A DNA stretch of 64,000 nucleotides from Hypoxylon rubiginosum (Eukaryota > Ascomycota > Sordariomycetes > Xylariales > Hypoxylaceae), in contig CADCXA010000029.1 in NCBI GenBank assembly GCA_902806565.1, positions 930,001-994,000 of the forward strand, written 5' to 3'. Within the stretch, counting starts at the first letter, position 1. Every line of letters starts with the position of its first letter. Positions 57,265 to 64,000 of this stretch are shown here, one piece after another. A program made the position numbers and the translations under genes. The notes beneath the pieces are model-generated. The model was not told where the DNA came from and did no database searches. It saw only the letters and a program-made list of their open reading frames with translations.

Positions 57265-60200
57265 GTTGACGTCGTCGCGAGTCGAAGGAGCCGCCGATGC
57301 GTTAGTGCAAAGAGCGAGAGTCGCGATTCGTGTCCTTCCTTTTTCTTTTTCTCCCTTCCTCCCTTTTGGTAGATACGAACAGGTGGACAGTGCTTCTTAT
57401 CTAAAAAGAGACACTCGTCTCTCTTTTGGAACGGGTCGTCGCTACTTTTTGCTTTTTGGCGGGAAAAGGAATTTGAGACACACACACACACATGCAACGA
57501 AAGGGAAAAGAAGAGAGTAATATGCGGCCTACATATGGATAGGATGGGATGGGCCAGGGGGGGAGAGAGCGGGTGCCAATGCCTAAATACGGCACAGCAA
57601 GAGCAAGAGCAAGAGCAGAAAAAAAGATACATGCTTCGGGGAGCTCCCTCGATTGGAAAGAACATGTTGCATGTTTGTATTCAAGTACATGCCTACCTGA
57701 GTCACTATCCGGTACCTATAAGGTAGTTGCTTGGTGGTTGCTACATATTACGAGAGGGGGAACGGTACGACCAAGTCCGTCGCATCGCTTGTACAACCCC
57801 CATGTGTTGATGGTTCATGTATTGCTATTCGTTATTGGTTATTGAGAAGGGTAAGGGAATGTCCCGATACCAAGGTTCTTTGTTCATGGAATGACTGTGA
57901 GCTAAGGTTGTATGTAAGTCGCAAGAGATATCGGACCCCTGGTTCCCCTTCTTTCTTTCGATAATTTAAAAAAAAAAAAAAAAAAGGCCATCGACCTTTT
58001 TTAGCTAGGGTGGAGCTCAACTGATAAGGTCCCGAGAAGAACGGTGGATTACCCCCGAGCGCGGCGAAAACGATTCGTCTGGCTCTTCCATCTCGCTAAA
58101 CCGGGCTACCTAGCTGTTCTTGGCGGGTTTGGCGAGAGTGGGAGGGGTGTGGCAATGGGGCAACACGGGGGATTATGCTGAATGGGTCTGAATGGGTACC
58201 CTTTTTAAGGGTGCTGGGAGAGAGATACCTGTAAGATAGGCGGGCGGAAAACACGTTGTGTGGGTGCGTTGGAGCGGCGGAGGATCACTAAAACCAGATG
58301 ATGGGCTGGGGGAAGCAGTCAAAGGATTCTACCACGCAGCGATTTTACCACGCAGCATGCAGAGAAACACATACGGTATTCCACCAAGTACCACAAAGTG
58401 CCAATAGAAATTGGCTTGAGAAATGAGAACTGACGAAAGACGGAAGCCCGGTTAATGGAGTTTGCCGCATGGTGATAATTGTTCATTCCGTGGCATTCCA
58501 AGATGCAAGCAGTGCTTAACGTGAAACAAAATGGACGGTTGTGTAATCGTTGCTCACCTGTTACGAGTTACCCAGCTGCCCTGACCGTAAGGTGTGAGCG
58601 ACCGCATTTACTACATAGGCATGTTTGGCGTATAATACCTTAATTCAGTTGAGACATTGAGCTGCTGGTCTGAGCTATTAAACGACATCGGATGTTTAAG
58701 AATCCTCGGCATTGGAAAGGTACCTAGGGGGTATCCTATATCAATCTCGAGATATTACAAGCCTAGTGTATCTTAGGGATTTCCCAGCTGGATGGTAACT
58801 CAGAGAGATCGAATTAGCAAAGACGACGACGGCCGGACTTGCAGGCTGCAAGCAAGGTAGAGGAGCGTCTCATCGTCTGGTAGAAGGGCCGTTTTTACCA
58901 CGCGGGGACTTTGCCCATTCAGGGACTCGTTTGGTATGTCTTACAACCCATCCAAGGCACCTCCGAAAATGCAAAATGCAAAAATACCCGGGGAACACGG
59001 AAAAACCGCCTTGTATAGCACGCTGCAAGCTTGCACAGAACACGTGGTTCAGTTGCAGGACAAAGTCTCGGTCGACATTTCGAGATATCTAGACCGCATC
59101 TCAGCATGTCAGGGGTCGTCGATCAAAGAACATCTCTGCAATGTCAGAATGTCCAGCGTCATCGTGTTGGAGCGCCGGAAAAGTAATAAACAACTTTCAC
59201 GAGCTTGACATCGAGACCTTGCGGTTCCTTGGTCCTTTGAAGCTCTCTATCTCTATCGAACTACCTACTTCGTATAGCAATTACGAACGAAGGCAAACAA
59301 ACCTACTATGTACAAAGGAAACGATATCGGACCGTGAAATAGGATGAACCTACAACGGACCCGAGCCGCACGTCGCACGAACAACATGTTGCACTGAATA
59401 CCTTAGCAATGGCAAGACACCTCGGCTTGATGCTATTTCGAGAAGTATGCTGATCGCAAACCTATCTGATGTTGGTCTTGCCATGATGCACTTCATGACT
59501 TCTACGCTGTGATGTCAGTCGCCAGTGACATTTCGATGTGTAGGTCATCAGGGGGTCAATCATTTCTTGGCTCCTGTAGGGCGTAAAAGAAGACCCGTTG
59601 GAGAAGCAGACAAGTTGAAACGGGGGCGTAGAATCCTCTTCTTAGATAGAGCTGTCATCGTCTTTTGCTTTGACAGTTATTGTATCGAAATTTGCTCGTA
59701 AAATTCGCCTTAAACAGACCTTCGAATGGAGGTAGTCGATGCATCCTTTACGAAAGATTCCCGTGTCTCTTGTTCAGCCAGTCAGCCGCCAGCAAAGAAA
59801 AGTAACCACCGCATCAGCTCAATCAGCCAAAAACGCCCAATGCTACGGGTGGAAGGTCGAAGGAACAAAATCGTGGATCAAGCCAAGGTCCGCCAAGCGG
59901 AGGAGCCTGCTGTGCCCAGAGATAAGGGAAACCCTCTAGCCAATGGCGGTGGTTCTGTGTCCCTTGCAAAACGGTTGTTGGATCCTTGTCGCCCATTATC
60001 TGGAGCTTAACGGGCAGGGCAGCAGGGCAGGGCTGCTAATCAAGGGTTCCACAGAGCTGGAGTACGCTTTAATCCGTCCAAGGGGCCATCCCTACTCGCC
60101 TACCGACAACATCAGTTTTGGAACAAGCTGTCGCGTCAGCCCAAGTGGCTTTGCATTTCAGTGACATCTCTTTCGCTCGTCCAGTCGTCCCCGGGCACCT

Positions 60201-62946
60201 TGGCAGAGGCCCAGTACGAGTAAGAATGGTTGCCGAGAACAGCAAAGCAACCCGTCTCCAAGCGATCATGCGCCGCCAAGGCCGTCTCAGAGATGTCTCT
60301 ACACCGGGAAGCTTTCGTTAATGGAAGTTCAGCTCCCCGATCAATAAGCAGATTATACCAAGGTCAGTAGCGAGAGAAAAAAAAGGGGGCGCTACGTCTC
60401 CTCCTCTTAGCTTCGAAGGATCGCATGATGCCGCGAAACGGGCAAAATTCCCAAGAGATAACGGAAGTTCCTCGATGTAGTGTGTAGTGTACACCAAGTC
60501 GCGGACCACAGACGTAATGGGAATAGGCATATCGCGAGGTCGCCGTAGGGCTCTTCTATATTGTCACGCAAACGTATTGTGTAACTAAACTCATGGGTTA
60601 CCACCCCCCCTCGACCTATCGCTTCCCCTTCAGCCCTTTCGAGAATAGTTTCCCGCGTTCCCCATACAAGCGCCGCCGCGTCGGATCAGTCTAACGGTAT
60701 CGAGTGGGACCTTAGGCCGCTACTATGTACACAATTACGACTGCAAGATACCGGGAAAGAGATATTGTAGTCAGAACGCTGACTCTCAGCTCCTCGATAA
60801 ATGAGGCGAGCCAGTTTCCTACCTTGGTAAAATCAACCGGGTGTTGCGATTTCGTGAGTCTGAAGCTTGCTTGCCCAACGGGCCGCATGCGTCAATCGCA
60901 TCTACATACCTGTTGATCCACTCGACGGCCACCTTGGTCTGTCTCTACGATCCAGATCGTGTTCCCCCGTCGCATTATCCCGCGAATTATCGCCTGAAAT
61001 GGCTCCCCGGTGAAATTTCCAGCAGGATTAGATTGCTTCGTCAAACTTGTTTCTTAATCTCACTTCTTCATCTCAATTCTACCCGTGTCCTTCTAGGGGC
61101 GTTCTAGAGCCTGCCTCCTGGCTCGATCAAGCTAGCGAACACCTCCGAGCTGACGCGCACGTAGCTGCCTACGCTTTCTAGTCTCCCAGTCGCGACCTCG
61201 GTTCTCGGCATTAGTGTATTTGTTCAAGGCATTGCTATCTTTCATAAGTAGAGGAGAACTTAGAGCAGCTTCCAATTGTCTAGGTTCTCGCAGCTAACTG
61301 CCAAGCGCCGTTTTGAAACCCCTTAAGTCCCTAGACGCAACCGCCACACAAGAGGAGCAGACATAATTGATATAATAGTTCTACATAGCAGCCAGATAAA
61401 CAGGTCATCTAAGCCTAATAGAATAAGTCATTCCTATATCTATCGATCTACCAAACTGCTTGCGAAGTGCAGTCTGCAACCCCCTTATCAAAGCAGCACC
61501 CCCTGGACTGTAGCAAGGCGTTTCAGGGATACTAGAGATGTCTCTGAACCGGCATATGCCAGCGACAATTCGCTCCTTGCCAATATTCAACCCTGAGCCC
61601 TAGTATCCGATGAGGTGATAGAAGAAACAGATATTTCAAGGTTTTGAAAACCAGTATGCTCCTAGTATTAGGACTTGGTCCGATTGGTTATGGCAGCTTA
61701 AGGGGGATAAACGTAGCCTGATCCTGCGGATAGAGGGGATCCCTTTGAAAAGATCTCATCGGTAGTGCGGAAGAGTATTGTCTCGTTACAGCTTTCAGCA
61801 TCTCTGATAGCCAATAACTCCGGAATATTAGTTGGCGCCTTTGACCGTGAAGCAAGGGAGCCTTACCTTGGCCTTACGGCCCTCCCGGGAGATGACGTGC
61901 AGGGCATCCAACCGAAGCAATATATTAAGCACCCATATTATGTGTCACGAATCCAGCCTGTTGGTAAATTAGTGGTTTTCTACACGTCCAAGCTAAACAC
62001 TTCACGACAGAGTATTGCGCGGCTGTCATTCTAGCCATGGTTGATAGTTTGCAATTCTAGGACACCTCATTCTTGTACACGCCCTCTGCCTCCTAGCTAA
62101 GTACCTAGGTAGGTAGGGCATATGCACCTCAAATCCATGGTACGTTCATATAACCCAGACACCTATGTTGAAAATTAGGTAGATATGATCTCGTATACAG
62201 CTCTTCCAAGAAGTCCTCCCCGCTTAAGATCAAGCCATATTATCCCGAGAACCAGCAAGCCGGGTCAAGTGGAGATCTTAGCTCCAGTCGTGCAAGTCGA
62301 TGGACATGCTAATCGCTCTGATCTACTTGGGGTGATTGGACGAACGGGTAAATCGCATGACATAGGCTAGAGTCGAGCCATTGGCATTAAACGGCGTGCT
62401 GCAGGCCGCGAGTCACAACTGGCTGTTTATCCAGTAGATCCGAGCTCGGTAGAACTGACTTAGGAATCTGCCATTCATTATGGTCAATTGTCCCCGATCG
62501 TCTCGAATGCACATCGATTGACCTCAATAGATAGACATGATCAGGAGGTAGGTTTAACTTTAGGCTCATCTCTTAAGGCGCCATCTAAGGGGTCTACTTC
62601 AAACTTCTACCTAGACTTTTCCAAACGACCTCGTTGGCCTACTAATAAGAGCTGCATTTTCAGGAAGGGTAACTCTCAATAAAAAGGCAGGCTAACTCAC
62701 TAACACCCAATAATACATTATAAACATGTGTTAGCCGTTGAGTTTCGATGCTTAACTTACATTGTCGTATAAGTCGTCGTACACTGATAGGTTGTAGGTA
62801 GGTATGTAGGAGCTAATTACTTACCACGCCTATGGAAAGTTGATTATCACAGGGTCATTATATTAGCTACCAACTTATACATAATCTGATCTTTCAAGTG
62901 TAGTTGTGCTGTGTCCCCTGTCTCGCTCTCTAACTCTCCTTAGCAG
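57265..62946. other. Gene-poor region
   Basis: 5.7 kb with no supported gene. It includes an A19 run (57,968-57,986), one palindrome TACCTAGGTA (62,102-62,111) and many short frames (for example 58,936-59,208 and 59,726-60,010) without family resemblance. The first kilobase is the ammonium permease promoter. It could hold a decayed mobile element, but none can be identified. Confidence 0.5.
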
Positions 62947-63138
62947 CTACTTCTTCTTCTCCTTCGCCTCTTCATTCTGTCTATCGTCTTTCTTTGCATT
63001 CTTCGCCTCCCGTGCGTCGCTCTTTTCCTCTCTACCTTGACAATAGGGACACGACCTATTGTACTTTCGTGACCATGCCATACCACACGGACACATTTCG
63101 AGGTGATCTTTTGTCACACAGCGAGTCCGGGCCGTCAT
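62947..63138 (-). CDS. Possible small Cys-rich, Lys/Glu-tailed protein
   Basis: A 63-codon frame with a good internal pattern: MTARTRCVTKDHLEMCPCG, then two further cysteines in SCPYCQGR, followed by a purely charged tail ending EEAKEKKK. The arrangement C-x-C and C-x2-C could bind one zinc. No splice partners are evident, and the family is not known to me. It may be a real small gene or a chance frame in AT-rich DNA. Confidence 0.3.
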   Translation of the reverse strand: MTARTRCVTKDHLEMCPCGMAWSRKYNRSCPYCQGREEKSDAREAKNAKKDDRQNEEAKEKKK

Positions 63139-64000
63139 CCGACAAACAGGACTACGCTATTAACTTGAGTGCTACAAATGGGAGAAGGTTCACCTACCAA
63201 TGGTGGGTTCCGCTACCAGTCATGATAGGCGAGTATTGGGGCTTTAATTAATTACAAGCTACTGACAGGCCTTACCTAGGTTAGAGGATGATACGAATAC
63301 GCTTAGTATTTAGATATATTGAGTAATTATATCTTCGCAAAGGAGTTGGTGATAACCATCTTTGGTTTGATAAATGGTAGGATATTCTTAAATATATATT
63401 TAATTTATTTTTTATAACTACGTATAATCCGTTATTAACGACTTTCTTTTCTAGAGTTATGATAAAGCCAGTTTCAATATTTACTAAGAAGTTGTTTGGA
63501 ATATTGGTATTTAGACTCAATTCTTAGCATTGACTATGATGAACTATTTACTCCTTCATGTTCTGCAATCTGCTTGGAAAAATTGTAGATCAAAGCGTTA
63601 TGTTCTTGCGGCACTTATGGACGAGTCTTGCCTGGCCGTCAAACTGTTTTTCCAGCTTCAAATGCGTTGGACAACTTCACCCAGGAGGTATACTTCAAGT
63701 ATTTTCCAACTTTTCTTTTGTACTGACTTTTTATTTGACTGTAACTAACGGTATCACCGCACCTTCTGGAATATTATTATGGAAGTTATTACAATTAAAT
63801 TTCTTTTTTGGGAGAACTGTCTTAGTTATTACAACCTAGTACACGCCTTCCTACCTCGAGAAGTGTCTTATTTTGACTTCACGCATTTGAACTAACTACA
63901 GTTCAGCGGGTGATTCGGGTTCTAGATTTACTAACCGTTTCAACTTGGCTAGCAAAGAGTCCCAGTCTTCATAATAGTCCATCCCAATATTGAAAACCAA
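63139..64000. other. Window end, no gene seen
   Basis: AT-rich with only short frames on both strands. It may continue a decayed element beyond the window. Confidence 0.5.

Noticed and set aside
57585..57620. Short GAGCAA repeat
   Set aside because: Only about three units in the upstream region of the ammonium permease; too short to be notable.
1..64000. CRISPR arrays, rRNA, insertion sequences
   Set aside because: None expected in a fungal nuclear region and no matching repeats or RNA signatures were seen.

Overview
The window is nuclear DNA from a filamentous ascomycete, most likely a Sordariomycete. The evidence is short 47-180 nt introns with GT..AG ends, Zn(II)2Cys6 regulators, Fung_rhodopsin, TAM-type methyltransferase and MBOAT_2 families, relics of NACHT/ankyrin NLR genes, and AT-rich gene-free patches. 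Exon structures were joined by hand from splice signals, reading phase and family alignment from memory. No RNA evidence was available.

Positions 183-18,986 form a biosynthetic-type accessory cluster. In order it holds methyltransferase 1 (+), a rhodopsin-like membrane protein (+), P450-1 (-), flavoprotein 1 (+), a 14-TM MFS exporter (-), an MBOAT_2 acyltransferase (+), flavoprotein 2 (+), methyltransferase 2 (-), P450-2 (+), an AT-rich gap and an AflR-like regulator (+). The methyltransferase, P450 and thioredoxin-reductase-like flavoprotein each occur twice. Both flavoproteins lack an intact CXXC. No backbone synthase (PKS, NRPS or terpene cyclase) lies in the window, so it would have to be to the left or elsewhere. 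Five cluster promoter regions carry CGG-N3-CCG, a plausible Zn-cluster operator. An alpha/beta hydrolase-like gene that has lost its nucleophile (20.5 kb) and a secreted protein (22.5 kb) follow and may or may not belong to the cluster.

The stretch 24-58 kb is mainly housekeeping or conserved fungal genes: a giant Ser-rich DH/PH-type protein (26.9-32.7 kb), a small conserved protein with a 9-nt last exon (33.2-34.1 kb), a Tho1/MOS11-type SAP protein (36.8 kb), a hypothetical protein (39.5 kb), an eEF1A-lysine-methyltransferase-like protein (43.4 kb), a Mug190-type SMP/C2 lipid-transfer protein (44.9-49 kb), a Zn2Cys6/Fungal_trans_2 regulator (51.2-53.4 kb) and an ammonium permease (55.5-57.3 kb). 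Two broken NLR fragments lie between them (24.1-24.9 and 42.1-42.9 kb). From 57.3 kb to the end almost nothing recognisable is coded.

The most notable observations are these. An in-frame UAG splits the Tho1-type gene from a second copy of its C-terminal motif, so readthrough or A-to-I editing is possible. A 10-bp palindrome, TACCTAGGTA, recurs about ten times, only between genes. A shared CGG-N3-CCG motif marks the duplicated tailoring cluster.
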